Shown in pieces: positions 8,598-17,365 of a stretch of 64,000 nt of DNA. The notes beneath the pieces were generated by a model, which saw nothing but the letters and a program-made list of their open reading frames with translations, had not been told where the DNA came from and searched no databases. The stretch lies in contig NZ_BAPT01000056.1 of assembly GCF_025995235.1 (NCBI RefSeq), positions 186,001 through 250,000 on the forward strand, written 5' to 3'. Source of the DNA: Ameyamaea chiangmaiensis. Its GTDB lineage: Bacteria; Pseudomonadota; Alphaproteobacteria; Acetobacterales; Acetobacteraceae. The translations under genes and the position numbers were made by a program. The stretch's first letter is position 1; the number at the start of each line of letters is the position of its first letter.

Positions 8598-9746
8598 CTA
8601 TTCCGGCGTGGCGGCCGTGCTGACGGCCACGTCGACCTGTCTGCGGGGCCGGTTGCCGCGCCGCTTGGCCCACATGATCGCGCCGGAAACCGAAAAGAAC
8701 GTCAGCGCCAGGCCGGTCAAGCACACGATCGCGCGCCAGAGTTCGGCCAGTCCAGCCGGACCGGACAATCGCGCCTCATGCAGCATGTGCAGCCACTGGA
8801 ACACCGCGGCCCCGGTTTTCTGCGTGCCCGGATCTTGTGCGAGTGCCACGGTGTCCGCGCGAGCGTCGACACGTATCTGGGCCGGGCGGTTGACGCCGTA
8901 AGCCGGCAACACGACCTGAAACCTCTGCTGCCTGGGGTTGTCGCCCAGTTGCACGGCGATCACGTGCCCTGCGGGATAGCGTTGCCCAAGTAGAGACAGC
9001 GCGTGATCGAGCCCGGATTCGCCGGGAAGGGGGGCTGCGTTTTCGGGACCGTGGGCGTGATGGTGTTCGCCCCCACCCCGGTTGTCGGCATGGGGCTGGA
9101 CACCGAACAGGGGACGCGAAAACGGGAACGCCAGCACCATGCCACTGGCGGCGAGGAAGGTCAGCACCAGTGACGTCCAGAAGCCGATGCTGATATGGGT
9201 CTCGCGCCACCAGCGATAGCCCTTGGCCCGGGGGGAGGGCACCACCGTGCGACGCCATTTTCCCGTCGCCCAGAGCGTCGGGTGCGGCCACCACAGAATG
9301 ACGCCCGTGATCGCCATGCCCACCAGCAGGAGCCCCATGATCCCGGTTGCGGTCTGGCCATAGGGCAACAGCAGAAGATCGGCATGGAGGTTGTGCATGA
9401 AGCGGATCACGGCAGGGGTGACGTGCACGCCGCTGGTGCGGCCGGTGCCGGGATCGACCATGACCCGGAACACCGGATGACGCTCTCCGGCGGGTCCGAA
9501 GGTGACGACGGCGCTGTCGCCGTTCCAGCGGGCCGGTTCATAACGGAGCGGAATCGTTCCGGCCGGTGCCAGAGGCCGGGCGGACGCCACGATGGTCTCC
9601 GCGCTGACGGGCTGGGTCGTCGGGGTCTGGTGGGGACGTTCGGAGAGCGCCGAACTCATCAGGATCATCAACGATCCCGTCACGCCTTGAATGATGAGGG
9701 GAAGGGCAAGGGCGAGGCCGATCCAGCGGTGAAGTTTGCGAAGCAC
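8598..9746 (-). CDS. PepSY-associated TM protein (PiuB/iron-reductase-like)
   Basis: Membrane protein of 382 residues, begun by a GTG at 9746 with AGGGA upstream. The N-terminus (LRKLHRWIGLALALPLIIQG) is the hallmark of the PepSY-TM family, and the four membrane segments carry conserved His residues (FMHNLHADLLL, WWRETHISIGFW, WLHMLHEARLSG). A His-rich periplasmic patch (GEHHHAHG) lies mid-protein. Family members are often linked to iron uptake and ferric-siderophore reduction. A Fur-like sequence lies just upstream at about 9764-9787, which would fit iron control. The reductase role is inferred. Confidence 0.85.
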   Translation of the reverse strand: MLRKLHRWIGLALALPLIIQGVTGSLMILMSSALSERPHQTPTTQPVSAETIVASARPLAPAGTIPLRYEPARWNGDSAVVTFGPAGERHPVFRVMVDPGTGRTSGVHVTPAVIRFMHNLHADLLLLPYGQTATGIMGLLLVGMAITGVILWWPHPTLWATGKWRRTVVPSPRAKGYRWWRETHISIGFWTSLVLTFLAASGMVLAFPFSRPLFGVQPHADNRGGGEHHHAHGPENAAPLPGESGLDHALSLLGQRYPAGHVIAVQLGDNPRQQRFQVVLPAYGVNRPAQIRVDARADTVALAQDPGTQKTGAAVFQWLHMLHEARLSGPAGLAELWRAIVCLTGLALTFFSVSGAIMWAKRRGNRPRRQVDVAVSTAATPE

Positions 9747-9763
9747 GCGTGGCGGTCCCTGTA

Positions 9764-9787
9764 ATTGATAATCGTTCGCATAATTAC
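9764..9787 (-). promoter_or_regulatory. Possible Fur/Irr-type iron box
   Basis: AT-rich sequence TTGATAATCGTTCGCATAAT just upstream of the PepSY gene start. GATAAT and ATAAT half-sites are spaced like a degenerate Fur box. The match is partial, so this is only a candidate. Confidence 0.33.
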
Positions 9788-10057
9788 GGGATTACCCCGG
9801 ACGCCGCAAGCGCCCAGTAATCCGCGCAGGCGCATTTTCGCAGGGGGCCACAAGCCTGCGATCCTGCCCGTTATCACGCTGTCAGCGCTACCGGGTGACG
9901 CGTTGGACATCCGTGGGTGCATTGCCCCGCCCGCCGCGCAGCGTCCGATGCGGTGTTGAAACGACAGCCTGCCCACGGTGACAGGCCATCGCTCGCGCGT
10001 TCTGATTCAGGCGCGCCGGCGGCACGAGTGCGCCACGCCGCCTGTGGTCGCAGGGTG
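9788..10057. other. Gene-free region between PepSY and glycosyltransferase genes
   Basis: GC-rich stretch with no supported gene on either strand. It contains the upstream region of the PepSY gene at its left end and the 3' end of the glycosyltransferase gene at its right end. No clear terminator or RNA gene was seen. Confidence 0.4.
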
Positions 10058-10924
10058 TCAGCGTGCCCGGGCGGCGCGCTTGCGGGGTGTCGGGGTAGCC
10101 GTTTTCTCGTGGGCGTAGGGCTGCTTGAGGAAGGTCTCCCACGCCGGGACATAGTGACGATAGCCATCGGGGTTCTGGAAGAACCAGTGACGCCACGTGT
10201 GGAACGACGGGTCGTGCTCGCGATAGGTCGCATCCTCGATCAGTCGGCGTGACGCGGGCGCCTTTGGGCCGTGGAAATGCACGATCCGGGCATCCGCGTT
10301 CGGCCCCCAATAGGGTTTCCAGTTGTATTTCGCCGACAGCGGACTCCATTGCGCGTTGTAGAAGACCCGCAGAAGTTCCTGATCATATCCCGCGATATGA
10401 TAAAGATTGTCGCACAGGAATTCGACCAGCGCCGGAAGGTCCCGTCCCAGGCGATGCAGGTTGATCAGCATCACGCCCGAGTTCATGTCGCTGTAGTAAT
10501 CCTGCTGTCCGAACTGGCCGCAGGCCGCGAAGATTTCGGGTTTACAGAACTCCAGCGCCGGTTCGGCCGTGAACATGACGTCGCAATCGGTGTAGAGGAC
10601 GTACTGGTCCTGCGTCTCGATCAACGGCAGGTCTAGACGCAGGAAGGCCCCAGCGGCCGTGCGCATATAGTTTGGCCATTCGGGCTTCTGGCGCTTTTGC
10701 GCTTCGTGCAAACGGTCAAAGAAATGCAGGCGGTGAAAGATCACCGTCACGCCGGCGGCCCGCATTTCGCGCGTGAAGTCGCATTCCTCGCCGTCGAACA
10801 CCATGTGGGGCTTCAGACTGGTGTTGTCGTGGGCCGATTTGACGGCCACGCGGATGCAGTCGATGAAACCGTGGTCGGGATCGTCCGCGAGAGTCTGGCC
10901 GGTGATGGCGAAAAACCACTTCAT
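10058..10924 (-). CDS. GT8-like glycosyltransferase
   Basis: 288 residues. A DxD nucleotide-sugar/Mn-binding motif appears in YVLYTDCDVMF near residue 110, followed by SDMNSGVMLINLHRL. The C-terminal IVHFHGPKAP provides the second metal-binding His typical of GT8-type, GT-A fold transferases. No signal peptide or membrane anchor is obvious, so it probably acts in the cytoplasm on lipid-linked or surface glycans. The C-terminus is basic (RKRAARAR). The gene stands alone between PepSY and oxyR. Donor and acceptor are unknown. Confidence 0.78.
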   Translation of the reverse strand: MKWFFAITGQTLADDPDHGFIDCIRVAVKSAHDNTSLKPHMVFDGEECDFTREMRAAGVTVIFHRLHFFDRLHEAQKRQKPEWPNYMRTAAGAFLRLDLPLIETQDQYVLYTDCDVMFTAEPALEFCKPEIFAACGQFGQQDYYSDMNSGVMLINLHRLGRDLPALVEFLCDNLYHIAGYDQELLRVFYNAQWSPLSAKYNWKPYWGPNADARIVHFHGPKAPASRRLIEDATYREHDPSFHTWRHWFFQNPDGYRHYVPAWETFLKQPYAHEKTATPTPRKRAARAR

Positions 10925-10989
10925 ATCGAGCAGCAGTCCCTGTTGTTGTGCGCTGGCACGGCCGGTCGGCGGCGCATACGTGCGCAGTG

Positions 10990-11922
10990 TTAGGGCGGAA
11001 CTAACGGGGATGCAACAGATCGTCGAAGAAGGTGCGAGATCGTTTCAAAATGGTGCGTCCGCGGGTCGCCGCGCCGCCAGCAGGCGGCAATAACGCGGCC
11101 TGCGGCGCGGTCGTCGAAGGCGACACTTCGTGTCAGGGGCGTATCGTCCCGCGGTCCGTCGACCGCCAGTGCGGGCATCACCGCCACCCCTTCGCCGGCG
11201 GCCACCATGTGGCGCAGCATCTCGAGGCTCGCGCCGAGCCGGGGCGACCTCCCGTCCGACGCGGAAGGGCGGCAGAGCGAAAGCGTCTGTTCGCGCAGGC
11301 AATGCCCGGAATCGAGCAATAGCAGGTCCGGACGTGCCAGATCCTCTGCCGTGACCGCCGTGGCCATCGAGAGGGGATCGTCGGCGGGGACCAGTAGCCG
11401 GAACGGCTCGAAAAACAGCGGGACGCAGACCAGACCGGGCGCGTTTTCGACAAGCGCCACGATCATGATGTCGAGGCGATGATCCAGGAGGTCGCTGGTC
11501 AGGACATCGGTTTTTTCCTCCGTCAGCCGCAGGGCAATGTCGGGATAGTCGGTGCGCAGGACGCGCAGCAGGCCGGGCATGTAATATGGCCCAAGCGTGG
11601 GAATGATGCCCAGGCTCAGCGATGCGCCCAGCCCGTCGCCCGCACTGCGCGCCTGTTCGAGCAGCGCCCGGCCGTCGCGCACCAGGGTTTCGATGGCCGG
11701 CATCAGGGCCGCACCACGCGTCGTCAGTCGCGCGCCGCGTCGCCCGCGTTCGAACAGGGTACACCCCAGCAGGGATTCGAGTTTGCGGATCTGTTCGCTC
11801 AGACCCGGCTGGCTGACACCGCACTGCTCGGCCGCGCGCCCGAAGTGCCCATGCCGCGCGACGGCGACGGCGTAGTCGAGATCGCGCAGGGAGAGACCGG
11901 AGAGGGAGGGCATGTCGCTCAT
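10990..11922 (-). CDS. oxyR: Hydrogen-peroxide sensor OxyR
   Basis: LysR-type regulator of 310 residues. The N-terminal helix-turn-helix contains GHFGRAAEQCGVSQPGLSEQ. The effector domain contains LLLLDSGHCLREQTLSLC, in which C208 and C217 have the same nine-residue spacing as the redox-active cysteines C199 and C208 of E. coli OxyR. It is divergent from the catalase gene, a classic OxyR target, with a 98-base AT-rich region between the starts. Peroxide would form the disulfide and activate katA transcription. The two cysteines make this a more secure call than generic LysR. Confidence 0.92.
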   Translation of the reverse strand: MSDMPSLSGLSLRDLDYAVAVARHGHFGRAAEQCGVSQPGLSEQIRKLESLLGCTLFERGRRGARLTTRGAALMPAIETLVRDGRALLEQARSAGDGLGASLSLGIIPTLGPYYMPGLLRVLRTDYPDIALRLTEEKTDVLTSDLLDHRLDIMIVALVENAPGLVCVPLFFEPFRLLVPADDPLSMATAVTAEDLARPDLLLLDSGHCLREQTLSLCRPSASDGRSPRLGASLEMLRHMVAAGEGVAVMPALAVDGPRDDTPLTRSVAFDDRAAGRVIAACWRRGDPRTHHFETISHLLRRSVASPLVPP

Positions 11923-12020
11923 TCGATAATTATTTCCGATCGATAAGATAAAAACAATCGAATTTTATTATCGCGTGGGCGACGTTACCCGATGATCATT
12001 CCGTTCACAGGAGAAGCATC
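11923..12020. promoter_or_regulatory. oxyR-katA divergent control region
   Basis: 98 bases between divergent starts. The block 11924-11972 is strikingly AT-rich for this genome and has ATAA/TTAT half-sites, with CGATAAT at 11924-11930 and its inverse ATTATCG at 11966-11972. Given the flanking genes it probably contains OxyR operators and both promoters. The match to the published OxyR consensus is loose. A GGAG ribosome site precedes katA. Confidence 0.5.
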
Positions 12021-13484
12021 ATGACATCGTCCGATCGTGCCCCGACCCTGACCACGACAGCCGGAACGCCGGTGCCCGACAACCAGAACAGCAAGACCGC
12101 CGGACCGCGTGGCCCGCTGCTGCTGGAGAATTACCAGCTACTGGAAAAACTGGCGCACCAGAACCGCGAACGCATTCCCGAACGCGTGGTGCACGCCAAG
12201 GGCTCGGGCGCCTACGGCACGTTCACGGTGACACACGATATCACGCGCTACACCCGTGCGGCCCTGTTCGGCTCGATCGGGCAGGAAACCGATGTGCTGG
12301 CGCGGTTTTCGACCGTCGCCGGCGAGCGCGGCGCCGCCGACGCCGAGCGCGATGTGCGCGGCTTTGCCCTGAAATTCTACACCGACGAGGGCAACTGGGA
12401 TCTGGTGGGCAACAACACGCCGGTGTTCTTCATTCGCGACCCGATGAAGTTTCCCGATTTCATCCGCACCCAGAAGCGTCATCCGCGCACCAACATGCGT
12501 TCGGCGACCGCCATGTGGGACTTCTGGTCGCTGAGCCCGGAGAGCCTGCACCAGGTGGCGATCCTGTTTTCCGACCGCGGTCTGCCGCAGGGATATCGCC
12601 ATATGAACGGCTTCGGCAGCCACACCTATTCGTTCTGGACGGACGCGGGCGAGCGGTTCTGGGTGAAATTTCACTTCAGGACGCATCAGGGCCATCGCCA
12701 CTGGACCAACGAGGAGGCCGCGGTGGTCGTGGGGCAGGACCGCGAAAGCGCGCAACGCGATCTGTATGATGCGATCGAACGCGGCGACCACCCGCGCTGG
12801 ACGATGTTCGTCCAGATCATGGACGAGGACGCGGCGGTCCGGCAGCCGTTCGATCCGTTCGACCTGACGAAAGTGTGGCCGCATGCGGCGTTCCCGCTGA
12901 TCGAGGTCGGGGTGCTGGAGTTGAACCGCAATCCCGAACACTACTTCGCGGAAATGGAACAGGCCTCGTTCTCGCCGTCGAATATCGTGCCGGGGATCGG
13001 CTTTTCCCCCGATCGGGTGCTGCAGGGGCGGTTGTTCGCCTATGCCGACGCGCATCGCTATCGGGTCGGCACGCACTACGAGTCCCTGCCGGTCAACCGG
13101 CCGAAGGTCGCCGTGCACAGCTATCACGCCGACGGTCCGATGCGCTTTGACGCGCCGCGCGGCACGGATGCCTATTACGAGCCCAATTCGTTCGGCGGCC
13201 CGGTGGAACAGCCCATGGCCAAGGAGCCGCCCCTGCGGCTGGAGGGGGACGACACGTGGTACGACCATCGCGCCGGGAACGACGATTACACGCAGCCTGG
13301 CGCCCTGTTCCGTCTGTTCGACGGGGCGCAGCGCGCACGGTTCTTCGCCAACATCGCGGCCGCGATGCAGGGCGTGCCCGAGGCGATCATCGAGCGGCAA
13401 CTGGTCCATTTCGAACGGGCGGACCCGGCCTGGGCGCAGGGTGTGCGGCGGGCCCTGCGTGAACAAGCCTCAGACGCGGCATGA
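12021..13484 (+). CDS. katA: Monofunctional heme catalase (small-subunit clade)
   Basis: Converts hydrogen peroxide to water and oxygen. It has 487 residues, the size of clade 3 catalases. The distal His is in RVVHAKGSGAYG (H58), the Asn in DLVGNNTPVFFIRDP near residue 131, and the proximal heme-ligand Tyr in RLFAYADAHRYRVG near residue 340. AGERGAADAERDVRGFALKF is the catalase signature region. The gene is divergent from oxyR, so peroxide induction is expected. The start at 12021 has AGGAG nearby. A GGCCGG/CCGGCC hairpin lies just after the stop near 13495-13511. Confidence 0.97.
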   Translation: MTSSDRAPTLTTTAGTPVPDNQNSKTAGPRGPLLLENYQLLEKLAHQNRERIPERVVHAKGSGAYGTFTVTHDITRYTRAALFGSIGQETDVLARFSTVAGERGAADAERDVRGFALKFYTDEGNWDLVGNNTPVFFIRDPMKFPDFIRTQKRHPRTNMRSATAMWDFWSLSPESLHQVAILFSDRGLPQGYRHMNGFGSHTYSFWTDAGERFWVKFHFRTHQGHRHWTNEEAAVVVGQDRESAQRDLYDAIERGDHPRWTMFVQIMDEDAAVRQPFDPFDLTKVWPHAAFPLIEVGVLELNRNPEHYFAEMEQASFSPSNIVPGIGFSPDRVLQGRLFAYADAHRYRVGTHYESLPVNRPKVAVHSYHADGPMRFDAPRGTDAYYEPNSFGGPVEQPMAKEPPLRLEGDDTWYDHRAGNDDYTQPGALFRLFDGAQRARFFANIAAAMQGVPEAIIERQLVHFERADPAWAQGVRRALREQASDAA

Positions 13485-13549
13485 AAAGGGGGCGGCGGCC
13501 GGAACTCCGGCCGGTGCTCGCCCGATCTGCGCATGCTGCGCATCGGGAT

Positions 13550-13578
13550 GGAAACTTTGGCGGGGTCTCGGTCGCTTA
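13550..13578 (+). promoter_or_regulatory. Possible EcfG-type general-stress promoter for nepR
   Basis: GGAAAC at 13550-13555, then 17 bases, then CGCTTA at 13573-13578. EcfG promoters have the form GGAAC-N16/17-CGTT, and nepR genes are commonly driven by EcfG. The match is imperfect. Confidence 0.35.
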
Positions 13579-13615
13579 ATGGGGCAATCGTCTGACAAAG
13601 GAGGACGATCGAACC

Positions 13616-13807
13616 ATGATGCAGATGATGACAGCAGGAAGAGGCCGGGCAGACACGGACGCGGTCGCGCGGTGGATCAGGCAGTCGCTCCACACGACCT
13701 ACGACACCGTGCTGCGCGAGCCGCTGCCCGATAGCCTGCTTGACGTGCTTGATAACCGCGACCGCCCGCAAGAGGGCGACAGCGTGGAGCCGCGACGCCG
13801 GAGCTGA
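13616..13807 (+). CDS. nepR: NepR-type anti-sigma factor
   Basis: 63 residues. The core WIRQSLHTTYDTVLREPLPD followed by SLLDVLD matches the NepR helix pair that holds the EcfG sigma factor. In Alphaproteobacteria NepR sequesters EcfG until phosphorylated PhyR titrates it, controlling the general stress response. AAAGGAGG lies upstream; the ATG at 13616 or 13619 could be used. Neither phyR nor ecfG is in the window, so this NepR stands apart from the usual cluster. It follows katA on the same strand and ends 22 bases before the convergent DadA-like gene. Confidence 0.75.
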   Translation: MMQMMTAGRGRADTDAVARWIRQSLHTTYDTVLREPLPDSLLDVLDNRDRPQEGDSVEPRRRS

Positions 13808-13828
13808 CGCGGGCACGCCACGTGTGCA

Positions 13829-15073
13829 TCAGTCGAGCCAGCGGGCCGGGGCATAGGGCGTGGGGTCGACGAAGGGGGTCTCCCCGGTCATCAACTCGGC
13901 CAGCAGCCGGCCCGAACTGGGCCCGAGGGTGAATCCCTGATGCGCATGGCCGAAATGGAACCACAGGCTGGGATCGCGCGGCGCGGCGCCGATATTGGGC
14001 AGCATGTCCGGCATGACGGGTCGGCTGCCGAGCCAGGGTGTGGCCTCCACACCCGCGCCGAGCGCGAAGATTTCACGCACGCCGCGTTCGGCGACGTCGA
14101 GTTGCACCGGCGAGGGGGCATCGTCGCGCGGCAGGAATTCCGCCCCGGTGGTCAGACGCAGGCCGGCCTGCATGGGGGCGATCATGACGCCATGCTCGAC
14201 GTCCAGCATCGGGATCGCCGGCATCGCCGTACACGTGTAATGGCGATGGTAGCCCCGTTTGACGAACAGCGGGAAACTGTATCCCAGTCGCTTGGCCAGA
14301 TCGTCGGACCACGGTCCCAGCGCGACGACCGTGGCCTCCGCGTTCAGCACGCCGTCCGGCGTGCGCACCGACCAACCGCTTGCGGTGCGGTCGAGGGTCG
14401 CGGCATCGCCGAAAGCGATGGCGCCCCCGATCGCCGTGAAATGGCGTGCGTAGCGTGCGACGAGTTCGCCCGGATTGCTGACCGCCCAGGCGTCCTTCCA
14501 CCAGATCGACCCGGCCATGGCGCGGATCAGTGCCGGCTCGCGTGATGCGAGCGTCCGTGAATCCTCGATATCCACGGACAGGCCGTCTTCGCGCACGCGG
14601 GTGATGGCGTCTTCGCGCGCGGCGTCGAAATCCCGGCCCTCGCTGCGAAAACCGCTGCGCCAGCCGCCTTGCGTGACAAGGTCCCAACTGTTTGTCGCGT
14701 CGATGAAGCGCGTATGTTCGGTCAGGCATGTTTCGATCAGGGCGCGCCACGGCGGCACGATGCGACCATACGGACCGGGCAGCGAATTGCGCGCATAGGC
14801 CGACAGGCGACCGGCAAGGGCGGGCAGAGCGCCGATGCTGTAATGCACGTCGTTGTTGCGGGCGAGTGCCACGTCGACCAGGTCGCGGGCGTTCATCGGA
14901 AAGGCATAGGGGCGCGTGGCCTCGCGCTGGATCAGGCCTGCGTTGCCATAGGATGTTTCCTGTCCGGCGGCCTTGCGGTCGACCAGCACCACGTCAAGGC
15001 CGCGCTCGCGCAGGTGGATCGCGGTGGAGACACCGATCATGCCGGCGCCGAGAACGAGAACGCTTTTGACCAT
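13829..15073 (-). CDS. DadA-like FAD-dependent amino-acid dehydrogenase
   Basis: FAD-dependent oxidoreductase of the D-amino-acid dehydrogenase (DAO) family, 414 residues. The N-terminus has the Rossmann FAD motif VLVLGAGMIGVSTAIHLRER, followed by ETSYGNAGLIQRE, typical of DadA. The C-terminal part has the PSLWFHFGHAHQGFTLGPSS segment that closes the FAD site. Start at ATG 15073; longer upstream frames are not supported. It would deaminate D-amino acids, or a related substrate, and pass electrons to the respiratory chain. The substrate is inferred from the family only. Confidence 0.85.
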   Translation of the reverse strand: MVKSVLVLGAGMIGVSTAIHLRERGLDVVLVDRKAAGQETSYGNAGLIQREATRPYAFPMNARDLVDVALARNNDVHYSIGALPALAGRLSAYARNSLPGPYGRIVPPWRALIETCLTEHTRFIDATNSWDLVTQGGWRSGFRSEGRDFDAAREDAITRVREDGLSVDIEDSRTLASREPALIRAMAGSIWWKDAWAVSNPGELVARYARHFTAIGGAIAFGDAATLDRTASGWSVRTPDGVLNAEATVVALGPWSDDLAKRLGYSFPLFVKRGYHRHYTCTAMPAIPMLDVEHGVMIAPMQAGLRLTTGAEFLPRDDAPSPVQLDVAERGVREIFALGAGVEATPWLGSRPVMPDMLPNIGAAPRDPSLWFHFGHAHQGFTLGPSSGRLLAELMTGETPFVDPTPYAPARWLD

Positions 15074-15162
15074 CACCTGTCCTATCCGGGTAGACTGCAC
15101 GACAGCCGATCGCGCGGCCGGTTTCAGCCATGCCACGCAACGCCACGCAGGAAAAGAGCCCG

Positions 15163-15849
15163 ATGACCCCCGAGACACCAAGTGCCGACACCGAAACGTT
15201 CCATGTCTACGAACCCGCGCTCGGCCACGGTCTGGCGCACGACCCGTTCAACGCCATCATCGGCCCCCGGCCGATCGGGTGGATCTCGACCTGCGACGCG
15301 CAGGGGCGCCCCAACCTTGCGCCCTACAGCTTTTTCAACGCGTTCAACTACACGCCGCCGATCATCGGCTTCAGCAGTATTTCCGGCCGCGACACGATCG
15401 CCAACTGCGCCGCGACGGGCGAATTCGTCTGGAACCTGACGACCGAGGCCCTGGTGCGGGCGATGAACGCCACATCCTTCGCCGCCCTGCCGGGCGAGAG
15501 CGAATTCGGCCTTGCCGGGCTTCAGACGCTGCCCAGCCGTCTGGTCCGGCCATTGCGCGTGGCCGCAAGTCCGGTTCATTTCGAATGTCGCGTGACCGAC
15601 ATCGTCCAGTTGCATGACAGCGCTGGTCGCGACGTGCCTGCCCGTATGACGTTCGGAGAGGTCGTCGCCGTTCATATCCGGCGCGACCTGATACATGACG
15701 GCGTCTATCGCACGGCCGAGGCGCGTCCCGTCCTGCGCGCGGGCGGCCGGGGCGACTACGCGCAGATCACGCCCGATGCGATGTTCGAGCTTCTGCGTCC
15801 CGCGACACGAGAGGATATCGCGCCCGCGCTGCGGCCGGACGCGCCCTGA
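15163..15849 (+). CDS. Flavin reductase family protein (FMN split barrel)
   Basis: 228 residues with a flavin-reductase-like split-barrel fold. The N-terminal motif IIGPRPIGWISTCDAQGRPN, followed by APYSFFNAFNYTPPIIGFSS, is characteristic of the YwrF/DIM6-type group that binds FMN. The start is placed at ATG 15163 because AGGAAAAG precedes it; an ATG at 15130 is the alternative. It is divergent from the DadA-like gene. It could reduce flavin for a partner monooxygenase, but none is next to it. The specific reaction is unknown. Confidence 0.85.
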   Translation: MTPETPSADTETFHVYEPALGHGLAHDPFNAIIGPRPIGWISTCDAQGRPNLAPYSFFNAFNYTPPIIGFSSISGRDTIANCAATGEFVWNLTTEALVRAMNATSFAALPGESEFGLAGLQTLPSRLVRPLRVAASPVHFECRVTDIVQLHDSAGRDVPARMTFGEVVAVHIRRDLIHDGVYRTAEARPVLRAGGRGDYAQITPDAMFELLRPATREDIAPALRPDAP

Positions 15850-15864
15850 CGACACGACATCCGG

Positions 15865-15897
15865 GAGCCGCTGGCGTGATACGTCACGCCGAGGCTC
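15865..15897 (+). terminator. Hairpin after the flavin reductase gene
   Basis: GGCGTGA and TCACGCC at 15873-15890 form a perfect 7-bp stem around TACG, and the outer GAGCC/GGCTC extends it. There is no T-run. Confidence 0.45.
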
Positions 15898-15931
15898 ATG
15901 ACAGGCATTCGTTGGAAAAGGCATCGACGTC

Positions 15932-16477
15932 ATGAGGAAAAATACGGTTCTGGCTGTATGCGGTGCGCTTGTTGCGATCCCCGCCGTGTCGGCCGGCGCA
16001 ATGGCGCGGGCGGCGTCCGACACCGGGGGGCATCTCGTGACGGTTCGTAAACTCGACTGGAAGACCGCGGAAAATCTCGCCCATGATGCCGTTCTGGCGT
16101 GCGAGGCGCAGGGATATTCGGTGACCGCGACCGTGGTGGATCCGTCGGGCCATCCGCAGGCCGTCGTCAAGGGAGATCGCGTGCCCCTGCAATCGCTGTC
16201 CGTGTCGTACCGCAAGGCCTACACGGCGTTTTCCTACGGCCTGGCGTTCAACAAGAACAGCACGAGCGAGCTTGTGGCAGCCAGGCTCACGGGGCCCGTC
16301 GAGGGTGCCGTTCTGGCCACGGAGCCCGAAGTGCTGTTCATCGCCGGGGGCGTGACGCTTCGCACGGCGGACAACACGGTCATCGGCGGCATCGGTGTGT
16401 CCGGCGCGCCCGGCGGCGACAAGGACGAGGCCTGCGCGAACGCCGCCGTCACCAGATGGCAGCCGATGTTTCGGTAG
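15932..16477 (+). CDS. GlcG/HbpS-family (heme-binding type) exported protein
   Basis: 181 residues. A signal peptide ends near AMARA-AS (residue 27). The remainder is a GlcG/HbpS domain (formerly DUF336): KTAENLAHDAVLACEAQGYS, then VVDPSGHPQAVVKGD and the Gly-rich GGIGVSGAPGGDKDEACANA. Family members include the heme-binding sensor HbpS and GlcG of the glycolate cluster; the exact role in most bacteria is unknown. Its location in the periplasm next to a flavoprotein gene does not settle the function. Confidence 0.83.
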   Translation: MRKNTVLAVCGALVAIPAVSAGAMARAASDTGGHLVTVRKLDWKTAENLAHDAVLACEAQGYSVTATVVDPSGHPQAVVKGDRVPLQSLSVSYRKAYTAFSYGLAFNKNSTSELVAARLTGPVEGAVLATEPEVLFIAGGVTLRTADNTVIGGIGVSGAPGGDKDEACANAAVTRWQPMFR

Positions 16478-16546
16478 GCGAGGGGTTGCGTTCTCTGCCC
16501 TGCGTGCACTGTCGGCGCCCCCACGCGCGCATCGCGATGGCCGACG

Positions 16547-17365
16547 TCAGGTCGCCTCGATCCGCCAGGGGTGGGTGAACACCATCTGACGGTCGCGGCG
16601 TGCGCGGGCGACCAGCGTCAGGCCCGCGCGCTCGGCCACGTCCAGCGCACGGGCGGTGGGCGCGGACAGCGCGACCAGCACCGAAATGCCGGCCGCGACC
16701 GCCTTTTGTACCATTTCGAAGGAACAGCGGCTGGTGATGATGGCAAACCCGTCCGTCTCGGCCCCGGCGGCCATCCGTGCGCCGATCAGCTTGTCCAGCG
16801 CGTTGTGCCGTCCGATATCCTCGCGCGCCAGGGTGACCGTGCCGTGCAGGTCCGCCCAGGCGGCCGCGTGGACCATGTGTACGTCGGCATTCAGGGGCTG
16901 CCGGGTTTCCAGCGCCTCCAGCGCGCGGCCGATCGCCGACATCGCGACCGGTGTGCCGCGCGGCACGGGGGGTAAAACACGTGTGACGTCGTCGATGTGT
17001 TCGGTGCCGCAGACGCCGCAACTGCTGCGGCCGGTCATGGCGCGGCGTCCCGTCGACAAAAGCCGTGCGAACGACGGCCCATCGATGCGCAGGGTGATGT
17101 CGATGCTGCCATCGTCGCGTGGCTGGATGTCGACGCCCCGAATGGCTTTCGGCGAGGCTACGATGCCCTCGGTCCATGAGAAGCCGAGCGCGAAGTCGGC
17201 CAGATCCTGTGGCGTCGCCATCATCACCGCGTGCGGCATGCCGTTATAGTGGAAGGCAACCGGTGTTTCTTCCGCCACGCACTGGTCGATGGCCTGCGGT
17301 GCGTCATGGATGGACAGCAGGCGCGCGGGCCGCCATGCCGACGGCGGGGGCAGGGGGCGGGTCAT
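16547..17365 (-). CDS. fdhD: FdhD, sulfurtransferase for formate dehydrogenase
   Basis: 272 residues. FdhD moves sulfur from IscS to the molybdenum cofactor of formate-dehydrogenase-type enzymes. The key loop SSCGVCG contains the conserved cysteines C116 and C119, and the later HNALDKLIGA motif is typical of the family. It overlaps the end of mobA by four bases (ATGA), so translation is probably coupled. Together with mobA it forms a unit next to mobB, moeA and a YdeP-type molybdoenzyme, its likely client. Confidence 0.95.
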   Translation of the reverse strand: MTRPLPPPSAWRPARLLSIHDAPQAIDQCVAEETPVAFHYNGMPHAVMMATPQDLADFALGFSWTEGIVASPKAIRGVDIQPRDDGSIDITLRIDGPSFARLLSTGRRAMTGRSSCGVCGTEHIDDVTRVLPPVPRGTPVAMSAIGRALEALETRQPLNADVHMVHAAAWADLHGTVTLAREDIGRHNALDKLIGARMAAGAETDGFAIITSRCSFEMVQKAVAAGISVLVALSAPTARALDVAERAGLTLVARARRDRQMVFTHPWRIEAT

